Positions 23,873 to 31,324 of a stretch of 31,808 nt of DNA are shown here, piece after piece. The stretch covers positions 1 to 31,808 of the IMG/VR virus record IMGVR_UViG_3300025113_000011, one strand, 5' to 3'. Both the position numbers and the translations under genes were made by a program. The notes below the pieces were generated by a model. The model saw nothing but the letters and a program-made list of their open reading frames with translations. It did no database searches and was not told the DNA's origin. Positions within the stretch are counted from its first letter, which is position 1. The number at the start of each line of letters is the position of its first letter. This stretch comes from a virus.

Positions 23873-24780
23873 CTTTGGTGGACGCCGAGACCGGCGAAGT
23901 TCTGGTCGACCAGGGCGAGGCGTTGGACGTGTTGGCGGGTCGGGTGCGGGCGGAGTTTGAGCGTGGTCGGTCCGCGACGGTCGAGGTGGTCGAGGCGTAT
24001 TTTGCTATCGGGCACGCGTTGCTCGAAGCACGCACGCTGTTGGTGGATAATCAGGCTTTCGGTGAGTGGTTCCGCGGTCAACAGTTCCCGTTCACTCAGC
24101 AGTGGGGACACACGCTGCGAGAGGCCGCTGAGCATGAGGATGCGGTTCGAGAGGCGTTCACAACCCAGGTTGTGAACGGCGGATCCCTCAACATAAAGAA
24201 GGCCGTGAAGCAGGTTCGCGCGTCGACCGGCGCGGGTCGCGGTGACCGACCCGGAACCGACGACATCCACGACCCCTACAACCACACCGGACCCACACCG
24301 GACGTGTTCTCCGCCATCGTCATCGACCCACCCTGGCGCTACGACAACGTCGCCACAAGAGGCGCAGCCGAGGACCACTACCGGACAATGTCCCTCGACG
24401 AACTCGCCGAACTCGAACTACCCGCCGCGGACGACAGCCATCTCTACCTATGGGTCACCAACGGGTTCATAGACGAAGGCTTCGACCTAATCGCCGAGTG
24501 GGGGTTCACGTACAAAACGTGTCTCACATGGTGCAAACCACAAATAGGTATGGGCAACTGGTTTCGCGGCACCACCGAACACGTCCTGTTCGGGGTACGC
24601 GGGAAACTCCCGACGCTCCGCAACAACGTCCCCACGCACTTCGTCGCGGACCGCACCAGGCACTCAGCGAAACCCGAGGCGTTCTATGACCTCGTGGAGT
24701 CATGCACGCCGGGTCCGTGGCTCGAAATGTTCGCTCGCCGCCGACGGTTCGGGTGGCACGTCTGGGGGAACGAAGCATGA
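23869..24780 (+). CDS. MT-A70-family adenine-N6 DNA methyltransferase with N-terminal helical domain
   Basis: A 303-residue protein. Residues 140-303 are a MT-A70-type methyltransferase: the catalytic DPPW is at 153-156 (IDPPWRY), followed by HLYLWVTNGF (191-200) and the conserved SAKPE-AFYDLVE (256-267) that completes the AdoMet pocket. Residues 30-110 are helical (VEVVEAYFAIGHALLEAR, FGEWF) and recall the DUF3102-type front part of phage DNA-binding proteins. A Gly/Arg linker joins them. It probably methylates adenine in DNA to protect phage or regulate genes. It overlaps both neighbours by four bases, placing it between an XRE protein and a PD-(D/E)XK-like protein. Confidence 0.88.
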   Translation: MTLVDAETGEVLVDQGEALDVLAGRVRAEFERGRSATVEVVEAYFAIGHALLEARTLLVDNQAFGEWFRGQQFPFTQQWGHTLREAAEHEDAVREAFTTQVVNGGSLNIKKAVKQVRASTGAGRGDRPGTDDIHDPYNHTGPTPDVFSAIVIDPPWRYDNVATRGAAEDHYRTMSLDELAELELPAADDSHLYLWVTNGFIDEGFDLIAEWGFTYKTCLTWCKPQIGMGNWFRGTTEHVLFGVRGKLPTLRNNVPTHFVADRTRHSAKPEAFYDLVESCTPGPWLEMFARRRRFGWHVWGNEA

Positions 24781-25202
24781 CCACTGACCGTCTCTCCGAC
24801 GGGTACGAACCCGACTTCGACGTCGACATCGAGTTCGGCGCGCAGGGCGAGCTCTACGTCATGGGGATCATAAACGAACTCAAGTCCGGCAGCGTCGAAG
24901 TCAAGAACGATGCCATGGCATCGAAGTTCAGGAACGTGTACATCGAGTGCTCATGCGAGCGCCGCGACGGCTGGCACAGGTCCGGCATCCGAACGACGGG
25001 CGCTGACTTCTGGGCGCACATATTGGCTGGTGAGGTCGTCGTCATCGCACCAACGGAGCGCTGGCGCAACTTGGCTAAGCGTCATTGGGGAGATCCCAAC
25101 TACGAGCGGGACATGCCACGCGGTTCGCACCCAACGCGCGGACTCGTGTTCCCGCTGTCGCGCCTTCTAACTGAACTCATGGCCGAGGACGGCGACCAGT
25201 GA
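24777..25202 (+). CDS. PD-(D/E)XK nuclease-like protein
   Basis: A 141-residue protein. The motif order fits small phage PD-(D/E)XK enzymes: Glu25 in GAQGE, Glu41-Val-Lys43 (VEVKND), and a NVYIE strand with Glu57 followed by a second Cys/Arg-rich part (CSCERRDGWHRSG). The frame extends further upstream but ATG 24777, in the stop of the methyltransferase gene, is preferred. Whether it cuts DNA is not known. Its place next to a methyltransferase could point to a restriction-like pair or to DNA repair, since similar proteins also occur alone in phages. Confidence 0.55.
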   Translation: MTTDRLSDGYEPDFDVDIEFGAQGELYVMGIINELKSGSVEVKNDAMASKFRNVYIECSCERRDGWHRSGIRTTGADFWAHILAGEVVVIAPTERWRNLAKRHWGDPNYERDMPRGSHPTRGLVFPLSRLLTELMAEDGDQ

Positions 25203-25486
25203 GTATCGAGGCTGACGTGGCGGATCTCGCCGTACGGGTCGATGCGTTGGCGCGGTCGTTGCGGGACGTGGTGCGCCAACCGGAGCCGCAACTATTCCGC
25301 ACCGCGGACGCGGCACGCCTACTCGCACTCTCCGAGCAGTCGATACGGCGGTTGATAGCGGCGGGGTATCTGCCGGCGGTGAAGCACGCCGGGCTCGACG
25401 CGTGGCGTATCAGCGCACGGTCAATCGAGGCGTACGTGGAACGGGTCGATTCGGGTGAGTTCAACGACAGGCAGGAGACAGCATGA
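25199..25486 (+). CDS. Excisionase-like HTH protein (HTH_17)
   Basis: A 95-residue protein. Residues 30-82 form a winged HTH: LFRTADAARLLALSEQSIRRL, IAAGYLPAVKHAGLDAWRIS, then SIEAYVERV. This is the layout of MerR-like excisionase/AlpA-type proteins, which bend DNA. With no complete integrase here it may act on replication or transcription, or be a relic of a recombination module. GTG at 25199 overlaps the previous stop by four bases. Confidence 0.7.
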   Translation: MSIEADVADLAVRVDALARSLRDVVRQPEPQLFRTADAARLLALSEQSIRRLIAAGYLPAVKHAGLDAWRISARSIEAYVERVDSGEFNDRQETA

Positions 25487-25608
25487 GGTTGGTTTGGGAA
25501 GCATTCGCAGAGGTGGCGTTGACGGTTGGCGTGTTGACGGTGACGTGGTGGCTGGCACGCCGGGGACCGGAACCGGACCTCACAACTTTCGGGGACGTGG
25601 ACGAATGA
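25483..25608 (+). CDS. 41-residue membrane peptide
   Basis: ATG at 25483 sits in the stop of the HTH gene, with GGCAGGAGA as ribosome site. One hydrophobic helix (AFAEVALTVGVLTVTWWLA, residues 7-25) is followed by an acidic end, RRGPEPDL...FGDVDE. It overlaps the next gene by four bases. No family was recognised. Confidence 0.6.
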   Translation: MRLVWEAFAEVALTVGVLTVTWWLARRGPEPDLTTFGDVDE

Positions 25609-25787
25609 CCCCGTTGGACCATGCACGTGTCGTTTCGGCGTTGTCGCCGGTCGACGCGGCTATCAGCTACTTGGACCGGGCCGCGGCACGGCGTGAACCG
25701 ATGACGGTCGAGCAGATGCGCACGATCCGTGACTGGCTGGTGTCAGCGACGTCAGCGGTCGATGCGTTACCGGTTGAGGTGCCCTAA
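25605..25787 (+). CDS. Small helical protein
   Basis: A 60-residue protein of mostly helices (HARVVSALSPVDAAISYLDRAAAR, TVEQMRTIRDWLVSATSAVDAL). The open frame runs upstream but the ATG at 25605, in the stop of the previous gene, follows the overlap pattern of this chain. No function is recognised. Confidence 0.6.
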   Translation: MTPLDHARVVSALSPVDAAISYLDRAAARREPMTVEQMRTIRDWLVSATSAVDALPVEVP

Positions 25788-25984
25788 TGGGGGTCCGTGC
25801 GCTGTGGTGCCATTGCGGCGCTCCGACGATGAACCCGACAGGGACGTGTGAGACCCATCGGCGACCGTCGGCGCTCGAGCGGATGAACGCATCGAACCCG
25901 TTAGGCAAAGACGACACGGGCCGGGCGGTCGACACGATCTGGGATTACATCCGAGCGAATCCAGCTCAGCGCGGATGGTGGTAA
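25787..25984 (+). CDS. Small Cys-rich, zinc-binding-like protein
   Basis: A 65-residue protein with Cys8, Cys10, Cys21 and His24 spaced like a small zinc site (C-x-C-x10-C-x2-H). The rest ends Trp-Trp after an amphipathic helix. The ATG overlaps the previous stop by one base (TAATG). Function is unknown. Confidence 0.6.
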   Translation: MGVRALWCHCGAPTMNPTGTCETHRRPSALERMNASNPLGKDDTGRAVDTIWDYIRANPAQRGWW

Positions 25985-26424
25985 TGAACACCGAACTACT
26001 CGACGAATCGTCGTGCGACGAACTTGTCATATTGCTAGCCGAAACTCAGGACCAGATACGTGATCTACGCGATTACGCCGCGGACATCGAGTCACGGATC
26101 GTCGCGTTAGCTGAGTATGACAAATGGGTCGTTGACCGGGTCGGGTTCGTTGAGATCCGGAACGGTTCGTCTCGTGTGAAGTGGGACACGGATTTGTTGT
26201 GGTCCGCGGCGGTGAAACACGCCCGCACAAACCTTTCGCTCAATCCTGAGACCGGCGAGGTTCAGAACACGGTCGACGCGGTCGCTGACACGTTACGCAA
26301 GCTCCTCGGTGCTACACCTAATTTCACGCGGGGCGGCGTGACCGCGGTCGGGTTGGACGCTGACCGGTTCTGCGAGTTCGGGGAACGCGGCCGGACCACC
26401 GTCAAGATTGTGCGTTTGCCGTGA
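25984..26424 (+). CDS. Protein of unknown function upstream of ERF
   Basis: A 146-residue protein. The beginning is a long charged helix (ETQDQIRDLRDYAADIESRIVALAEYDKWVVDR). A Trp-containing basic middle then precedes GTVETGEV-like strands and FTRGGVTAVGLDADRFCEFGERGRT. ATG 25984 (TAATG with the previous stop) is preferred over 25975. Proteins of this sort often precede annealing proteins in phage recombination operons, so a recombination-linked role is plausible but not shown. Confidence 0.55.
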   Translation: MNTELLDESSCDELVILLAETQDQIRDLRDYAADIESRIVALAEYDKWVVDRVGFVEIRNGSSRVKWDTDLLWSAAVKHARTNLSLNPETGEVQNTVDAVADTLRKLLGATPNFTRGGVTAVGLDADRFCEFGERGRTTVKIVRLP

Positions 26425-27113
26425 CGGTCCCGACGGTCGTGCAAGCGGTCGCCGCGGTAGCACGCGACGCTGGCGCTGTCGGCAAAGACGGCGACTCAGG
26501 GCAGGGCTACACCTATCGCCGCGTCGATGACGTCATCAATGCGTTGCACGGTCCGTTGTGCGAGCACGGCGTGGTCATCGTCCCGCATGTTGTCGATTAT
26601 CAGTCTGAGCCGATGGACCGCAAGAACTGGACTCGCACGGCGCTGATCGTCGAGTTCGTTGTTGTCGGTCCGGCGGGTGACACGTTACCGGTCCCGGTGC
26701 GTGCGGTCGGCGAATCACACAACAACAGCGACAAAGGGCCAGGCGCAGCGATGTCGTATGCCTGGAAGTCGGCGATGAGCCAGCTGTTTTCGTTGCCTAC
26801 TGACGACCCGGCGATGGACATCGAGCACCAGGCGCCGGTCGAGTCCGATCCTGATAAGGCGGCACGCACCGAACTAGCCGCGCAGATCGGTGCAGCGCCC
26901 GACGATGTGAAAGCGGCGATGGGCGAATGGTTGAAGTCGCAACGGTTGACGCTGCGCCACCCGCTCGAAACCGGGCAACTCGACCAAATATCCAACATGT
27001 TCGATGAGATCGCGCAAACGGGCGCGGGTGCGTCGGCGGACCCTACTCGCCCAGGGTCCGCCGACGGCGCGGCAGACGAGGGCGAAACAACCAACGAGGG
27101 AGAGCACGAATGA
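26421..27113 (+). CDS. erf: ERF-family single-strand annealing protein
   Basis: A 230-residue recombinase of the ERF superfamily. The typical elements are an early KDG(D)SGQGYTYRRVDDVINAL segment, CEHGVVIVPHV, and the GESHNNSDKGPGAAMSYAWKSAMSQLFSLPTDD signature ending in an acidic helix. It anneals complementary single strands in replication-linked repair and end joining of phage DNA. The last 50 residues are a Gly/Asp/Glu tail of the sort that contacts SSB. It lies in one cluster with a resolvase-like nuclease (27606) and an HNH/NinG-like protein (28010), forming a recombination set. Confidence 0.88.
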   Translation: MTVPTVVQAVAAVARDAGAVGKDGDSGQGYTYRRVDDVINALHGPLCEHGVVIVPHVVDYQSEPMDRKNWTRTALIVEFVVVGPAGDTLPVPVRAVGESHNNSDKGPGAAMSYAWKSAMSQLFSLPTDDPAMDIEHQAPVESDPDKAARTELAAQIGAAPDDVKAAMGEWLKSQRLTLRHPLETGQLDQISNMFDEIAQTGAGASADPTRPGSADGAADEGETTNEGEHE

Positions 27114-27313
27114 GGGCGATAAGACCGGCCGACTTACGCGATGAGCACGGGTACACCGCTGAGCAACGCGAAATGTTCGATGAGTTCACAACGTTTTTGG
27201 TCGAGTTGTTAATGGTGGCGTTCGTGTCGCTGATCGTTTCGGTCGGAGTTTTCTATGAACCATCCGGGGCGAGCTTGGACGTGTGTCATCCGCACGAAGC
27301 GGGGTGCGCGTGA
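27110..27313 (+). CDS. Small membrane protein
   Basis: A 67-residue protein with a soluble charged start (DLRDEHGYTAEQREMFDEF) and one strong hydrophobic helix (FLVELLMVAFVSLIVSVGVFY, about residues 29-49), ending with Cys and His (DVCHPHEAGC). It overlaps the ERF gene by four bases. Function is unknown. Confidence 0.6.
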   Translation: MRAIRPADLRDEHGYTAEQREMFDEFTTFLVELLMVAFVSLIVSVGVFYEPSGASLDVCHPHEAGCA

Positions 27314-27609
27314 ACGCTCAGCTATCGCTCGAGGACATACCGACCGCGACGGACGCGAAGGCACGGTGGCAAGACGACGCCACCGACTGGTTGTTGTTGT
27401 GGCTCACAACGCATCCAGTGTTGTTCGCTGAGGACGTCCAGGAGCCACTAGCGGACGCTGTAGGGGCACCGGGGCAGACATCTTGGCTAGGGCCGGTCGT
27501 ACGCCGTTTGGTGGCGTCTGGTGCGATTCTGCGTGAAGGGTACCGGACCGGCTCGAATGGTTCCCCGAAACCGGTTTGGTTGTCGACGCGGTGGCAGGGC
27601 CGCCAATGA
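27310..27609 (+). CDS. Small winged-helix-like protein
   Basis: A 99-residue protein. Segments DWLLLWLTTHPVLFAEDVQ, WLGPVVRRLVASGAILREGY and SPKPVWLSTRW have the helix-helix-wing order of small winged-helix DNA-binding proteins that are common beside resolvases in phages. GTG 27310 overlaps the preceding stop, which I prefer to the GTG at 27283. Assignment is by layout only. Confidence 0.5.
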   Translation: MNAQLSLEDIPTATDAKARWQDDATDWLLLWLTTHPVLFAEDVQEPLADAVGAPGQTSWLGPVVRRLVASGAILREGYRTGSNGSPKPVWLSTRWQGRQ

Positions 27610-28013
27610 CCAATCCGTCGAAGGCTAAAGGCACAGCGTGGGAATCCGCGGTGGTGAATTGGTTGCGGTCCACGGCCGGGTTCGATGCGCGGCGCAAAGT
27701 CCAGGCCGGTGGCCTCGGCGACCAGGGCGACATCACGGTCGAGGAAACGCCTTGGCTGGTGATCGAAGCCAAAGCGGCTAAAGCGCATGATTTCGCGGGG
27801 TGGGTTGGCGAAGCGAACATCGAAGCCCGTAACGCGGGTGTGTCGACGGGTGTCGTGTGGGTGAAGCGCCGCGGTAAAGCGTCCCCTCAAGACGGGTACG
27901 TGGTGATGGACGGCGCAACATTCCGAGGGTTGTTGTCGCGGTTCGTGGCGTTAGAGACAGCGCTACTCGACCACGAGTGCGAAGGAGGACTTTCGTTGAG
28001 GTGCGACGAGTGA
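27606..28013 (+). CDS. Holliday-junction-resolvase-like PD-(D/E)XK nuclease
   Basis: A 135-residue protein with the full PD-(D/E)XK pattern: Glu13 in the first helix, Asp42 in GDQGDITV, then Glu54-Ala-Lys56 in WLVIEAKAAK, followed by a helix and a VVWVKRRGK strand. This order is typical of phage resolvases that cut branched DNA intermediates. ATG 27606 is in the stop of the previous gene. It would work with ERF and the HNH protein during replication and packaging. Substrate is inferred from the family. Confidence 0.75.
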   Translation: MTNPSKAKGTAWESAVVNWLRSTAGFDARRKVQAGGLGDQGDITVEETPWLVIEAKAAKAHDFAGWVGEANIEARNAGVSTGVVWVKRRGKASPQDGYVVMDGATFRGLLSRFVALETALLDHECEGGLSLRCDE

Positions 28014-28357
28014 GTTACAAGGCGCTGCGGCTACGCGACCAATGCGACGACCTATGCCGACAGGTCGTCGCCAAACGACGTGTGTGCGAACGCTGCGACA
28101 CGGCACGCGCTGTCGACGTCGCGCACCTAATCCCCCGCAGGTTCAACCGGACCCGCTGCGACCTACTCAACGTCACCGCGTTGTGTCGTTCGTGCCACAC
28201 CGACATCGACATGCACCCTGAGATGAAGGAAGCGTTCGCGGTGGACCGGTTAGGTGTCGAGTCGTGGGAGTTGTTGAAACTGACCGCCGAGTTCGCTGCG
28301 CCGCTCGGCGAGGAGTTCTGGGTCGAGACACGCGACAGGTTGAGGCGATCACTGTGA
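28010..28357 (+). CDS. HNH / NinG-like recombination protein
   Basis: A 115-residue protein. A zinc site of Cys26, Cys29, Cys59 and Cys62 surrounds the HNH core, with His39, Asn54 and His63. Elements VCERCDTARAVDVAHLIPR and ALCRSCHTDID resemble the NinG/Rap type and other HNH repair enzymes. It starts with basic helices (YKALRLRDQCDDLC). I chose GTG 28010, inside the previous TGA with GAGGTG six bases before it, over GTG 28001. Its place after ERF and the resolvase supports a recombination role. Confidence 0.7.
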   Translation: MSYKALRLRDQCDDLCRQVVAKRRVCERCDTARAVDVAHLIPRRFNRTRCDLLNVTALCRSCHTDIDMHPEMKEAFAVDRLGVESWELLKLTAEFAAPLGEEFWVETRDRLRRSL

Positions 28358-28533
28358 CTGACTCGTTCACGTTGTGGCCTACCTGCTGGGATTGCGATTT
28401 GCCGTTAGACGTCGTCGAGGTCGGGGCGTCACGCCGATGCGAAACGACAACCACCGCCCGCTGCGCGAGTTGCGGCACACCGTACGCACTCAACGTTCGC
28501 ATGGCACCGCTCGGCGACAGGGCACCGTCGTGA
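28354..28533 (+). CDS. Small zinc-ribbon-like protein
   Basis: A 59-residue protein with Cys11-x2-Cys14 and a second pair Cys37-x2-Cys40, plus Cys29, a likely zinc ribbon. Trp8, Pro9 and Trp12 surround the first pair. GTG 28354 overlaps the HNH stop by four bases. Function is unknown. Confidence 0.6.
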   Translation: MTDSFTLWPTCWDCDLPLDVVEVGASRRCETTTTARCASCGTPYALNVRMAPLGDRAPS

Positions 28534-28793
28534 CCGCCGAACTGGTCGTGTCCGCCGCGTTCATCGCCGCCGGGATCAGCGGATACGCCAGCTACGGCGC
28601 CTACCGGTTCCGGCTCGCCGAGAAACACCAACGCGAAACGTTCGCCCGACACATCGAGTTCGTGACCGGAACGTGCCGTGTGTTGCACGACATCGAAGCC
28701 AAAGCACTCGATGAAGGCGCTGAGGAAACAGCTCAGCACGCGCAACGGTTCCGCACTTTGGTGGAAATGACAGCAAAGAAAGGGTGGCTATGA
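28530..28793 (+). CDS. Membrane-anchored small protein
   Basis: An 87-residue protein with an amino hydrophobic stretch (AELVVSAAFIAAGISGYASYGAY, about residues 3-25) and a charged helical body. GTG 28530 is in the stop of the zinc-ribbon gene. A signal anchor is likely; role unknown. Confidence 0.55.
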   Translation: MTAELVVSAAFIAAGISGYASYGAYRFRLAEKHQRETFARHIEFVTGTCRVLHDIEAKALDEGAEETAQHAQRFRTLVEMTAKKGWL

Positions 28794-29578
28794 CGTGGGT
28801 CAAGGTTGAAGATCGGGCACCGTGGCACGAAAAGTTGCGCGGACTTTCGGACGCGGCGTTCGGAGTGTGGGTCAAGGGCTTGTGTCATTGCTCGTTGCAC
28901 GAAACCGACGGCGTGATTCACGCCGATGATCTCTCCAGGATCGGTCACGGTTCAGCGCGAAACCAGCTACTAAAAGCCGGTTTGTGGCTCAGTTTGGCCG
29001 ACGGTTCGATCCAAATACACGACTATCTTCAGCACCAACGTAGCCGCGAACAGATATCAAATGAGAAGGCTAAAGCGCGGAAACGCAGCGAAAAGTCGAG
29101 GTTGTCACGCCGCACGTACGGCGTGAGTCACGGAAATGTCACGGAGCCAGATACAGATACAGATACAGATACAGATACAGAACTCACTCAGTCGTTAGAA
29201 GGTAAAAGGGGTAAGCCGCCGGCCGAACCGATAGAGCGTGCGCTGTTCGATTCGATCCACACGGATCTAGCCAACGACGGACACACCATTGACCAGGCGC
29301 TTACCCGCGACGAAGCAGGGACACTCCGACGCGTCGCAAACGATTTGCTCAAAGTCGGCGCGACACCGGACGAGGTCCATCGCCGAGTAGCGGTCGCTCA
29401 CGCCACCTGGTCACCAGGCAGAGTCACCGCGAACGCCGTCGGCAACAACTGGGCCGGGTTGGTCGCGACACCTGTCGAGCCGTCGAAACCGCGGCTACTG
29501 CGATGCCCAGAACACGACGCACCAATCATCCACGGCGTATGCCAAGCATGCAAATACTCGAACGTGGAGGCCAGCTAG
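28790..29578 (+). CDS. Replication-initiation-like protein (DnaD-like organisation)
   Basis: A 262-residue protein. The start (VKVEDRAPWHEKLRGLSDAAFGVWVK, then SRIG, LLKAGLWLSLADGSIQIHDYLQHQRSRE) is the winged-helix front of phage replisome organisers. A basic stretch (residues 85-105) and a (Asp-Thr)5 repeat at 121-130 form a linker. A second helical domain (TRDEAGTLRRVANDLLKVGATPDEVHRRVAVA) follows, and the last 40 residues have a Cys-x12-Cys-x2-Cys zinc-like site. It probably binds the origin or loads helicase. ATG 28790 (ATGA) is preferred to GTG 28784. Confidence 0.65.
   Translation: MTWVKVEDRAPWHEKLRGLSDAAFGVWVKGLCHCSLHETDGVIHADDLSRIGHGSARNQLLKAGLWLSLADGSIQIHDYLQHQRSREQISNEKAKARKRSEKSRLSRRTYGVSHGNVTEPDTDTDTDTDTELTQSLEGKRGKPPAEPIERALFDSIHTDLANDGHTIDQALTRDEAGTLRRVANDLLKVGATPDEVHRRVAVAHATWSPGRVTANAVGNNWAGLVATPVEPSKPRLLRCPEHDAPIIHGVCQACKYSNVEAS
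29150..29179 (+). repeat. Hexanucleotide microsatellite (GATACA)5
   Basis: Five exact GATACA units encode Asp-Thr five times in the linker of the replication-initiation-like protein. As the unit is two codons long, changes in copy number would lengthen or shorten the linker without a frameshift. Confidence 0.95.
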
Positions 29579-29883
29579 TGCAACGCGACGACTACGCCGT
29601 AGTAGCCGAATGGACCGAATACCGAAAAATCGTGGGCGACAAACCGACCGGGCACACGATGTCTGAGCCACGGTTAATGTTCGGACCGGCACGCGAAGCC
29701 GCGATCACTGGCGCTCACGCCCGGTTGCGTGACCTCGCCGCTGACCCGACGACCGCTGACCCACGGGTCATGGTGCTGCGCCGCCGACTTGACCTAGACC
29801 GAGCCGGCGACGTCGTGTCGCGTGGTTCATGGCACACGGTCCTCGAGCTCGAACCGGAACTGACACTCCAGGTCGAGACGTGA
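29578..29883 (+). CDS. Small protein of unknown function
   Basis: A 101-residue protein with an AVVAEWTEYRKIVGDKPTGHT start and a helical basic part (AAITGAHARLRDLAADP, MVLRRRLDLDRAG), ending SWHTVLELEPELTLQVET. GTG at 29578 shares one base with the preceding TAG and has GGAGG eight bases upstream. No family was recognised. Confidence 0.6.
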   Translation: MQRDDYAVVAEWTEYRKIVGDKPTGHTMSEPRLMFGPAREAAITGAHARLRDLAADPTTADPRVMVLRRRLDLDRAGDVVSRGSWHTVLELEPELTLQVET

Positions 29884-30074
29884 CCGCCGCTGAGGGCTGG
29901 GCGAGGCTCGGCCCAATGAGCACACCTGCGTTCATGGCCGCCCTCGACGCCGCCGGCGTTGACCACCGGTTACGGGCCGCGGTTGACCGGTTCATCAACG
30001 ATCCACGATCACTTCCGTGCGACGGCAACTATCAACAAGTCCACACGACTTGGAGTCAAAGGGTGAAACCATGA
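29880..30074 (+). CDS. Small helical protein of unknown function
   Basis: A 64-residue protein, mainly helices (AFMAALDAAGVDHRLRAAVDRFINDP), ending Cys-Asp-Gly-Asn-Tyr. GTG 29880 in the stop of the previous gene is chosen to follow the overlap pattern. No function assigned. Confidence 0.55.
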   Translation: MTAAEGWARLGPMSTPAFMAALDAAGVDHRLRAAVDRFINDPRSLPCDGNYQQVHTTWSQRVKP

Positions 30075-30277
30075 CATGCAAGGTTTGCGGCAACAACGGT
30101 TCGGTGCATTGGCTCGGTTGCACGGAGGGCACTCGACCGCCGCCGGTCACGTTATGCCAAACATGTTCGGACCCGATAACCGATTTGGCTGCGTGTTGCA
30201 CCGTCACCGTTGACGGTTCACCGTTCGAGGTCCACACGACGTGTTGCGACCAATGCAACCACCCGACCGGCCAATGA
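30071..30277 (+). CDS. Cys-rich zinc-binding-like protein
   Basis: A 68-residue protein with ten cysteines. The pairs Cys3-x2-Cys6, Cys29-x2-Cys32 and Cys59-x2-Cys62, plus Cys17, Cys42, Cys43 and Cys58, suggest two zinc sites. The strands (PVTLCQTCSDPI, TVTVDGSPFEVHTTCC) fit two zinc knuckles. ATG at 30071 is in the stop of the previous gene. Nucleic-acid binding or a regulator role is a guess. Confidence 0.65.
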   Translation: MTCKVCGNNGSVHWLGCTEGTRPPPVTLCQTCSDPITDLAACCTVTVDGSPFEVHTTCCDQCNHPTGQ

Positions 30278-30450
30278 CCAACATCGTCGACGTTTACGTG
30301 GACTATGCGAAATGGGCGATCGGGTACGGTCACCCGAGCCTAGCGATCGCACCGATCCTGCTGGTCATGGCCGCGCTTTTGGTGGTCCCGGTGCGACTGA
30401 TCGGACGGTGGCGACCCGAACCGTACACGCCGAGGCATGAAACCCGATGA
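30274..30450 (+). CDS. Small membrane protein
   Basis: A 58-residue protein with one central hydrophobic helix (LAIAPILLVMAALLVVPVRLI, about residues 23-43) and a basic tail (GRWRPEPYTPRHETR). ATG overlaps the previous gene by four bases. Function unknown. Confidence 0.6.
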   Translation: MTNIVDVYVDYAKWAIGYGHPSLAIAPILLVMAALLVVPVRLIGRWRPEPYTPRHETR

Positions 30451-30602
30451 AACCGCGGGTCGAGCATTTCACCGTCGACGGGTATCAGTCGATCACGGTC
30501 CGGCAACTGTCCAGCGGCCGGATCATCGTGACCGGCGCAACGATCGCACCTGCGTCAACCAACGGGCTACAGCTAATCCCGAAACCGTTACCGCAACCAT
30601 GA
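30447..30602 (+). CDS. Small beta-rich protein
   Basis: A 51-residue protein from ATG 30447 in the stop of the previous gene to TGA 30600-30602, which overlaps the next ATG. It has strand-like segments (HFTVDGYQSITVRQL, GRIIVTGATIA) and a Pro-rich end. Found by following the overlap chain; the long frame at 30437 is not its frame. Confidence 0.55.
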   Translation: MKPRVEHFTVDGYQSITVRQLSSGRIIVTGATIAPASTNGLQLIPKPLPQP

Positions 30603-31324
30603 CCGACCCGCGGCGTCTACTCGACCAGCTACCACGCTGGCTACACGCCAACGCACCGTTAGCGAAACGACTCGACGCCGACTGGCTCGCCGAAGGATTC
30701 CGTGCAACGTCGACGATGTTGCACACTCATGGACCAACAGCGTGGGCGACACGCACCACCTGGGCCGCACGCGGCTACCCCGCATCCACCAGCAACGACC
30801 ACACCAACACCAACCCCGACCCGCACCCGCTCGGCATATCGGACCGCACCGGCGACGCAGCAACACGCACAACACGCAACGACCCACTCCAAACCTACGT
30901 CGACGCGATCACCGGCACCGCGTCAACGCTCATCATCTGGCGGCACCAACCGACCACACGAACCGTCACAGCGACACTCATCAAACGCATCGACCGACTC
31001 GAGCACCTAACAACGACAGCGATACCGGCACGACCGAACACAACGACCCGCCGCCGACTCAACCTCACCGCCGACCCAGGCTGTCAACATTGCCAACGTT
31101 ACGGGCACTGGTCACCGCCAACCACCAACCAGCCATCGACCGTCAACGGCAACCTAACCGAACCACTACTTTTGTGCCGATGGTGCCGTGATGTCGTTCG
31201 ACGGCACGGGACACTACCGACAGCTAAACATCATGAGGCGTGGCGGACCGGCGACCAGGCCACGATCAGGCGCATCAACAGCCAACTACAAACACGAATC
31301 AGTAACAGAGGGAGCATGCAATGA
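30599..31324 (+). CDS. Protein with C-terminal zinc-finger pair, unknown function
   Basis: A 241-residue protein. Residues 1-60 are helical and basic (LLDQLPRWLHANAP, LAKRLDADWLAEGF). The middle is Thr/Asn/Pro-rich and probably disordered. A Cys152-x2-Cys155 and Cys183-x2-Cys186 pair (GCQHCQRYGHW, LLCRWCRDV) likely binds zinc. The end is a helical tail. The open frame starts earlier but ATG 30599, overlapping the preceding stop, is the likely start. Its codon use is rich in ACC, ACA and CAC. Similar zinc-tailed proteins occur in actinobacterial phages; no role is known to me. Confidence 0.6.
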   Translation: MTDPRRLLDQLPRWLHANAPLAKRLDADWLAEGFRATSTMLHTHGPTAWATRTTWAARGYPASTSNDHTNTNPDPHPLGISDRTGDAATRTTRNDPLQTYVDAITGTASTLIIWRHQPTTRTVTATLIKRIDRLEHLTTTAIPARPNTTTRRRLNLTADPGCQHCQRYGHWSPPTTNQPSTVNGNLTEPLLLCRWCRDVVRRHGTLPTAKHHEAWRTGDQATIRRINSQLQTRISNRGSMQ

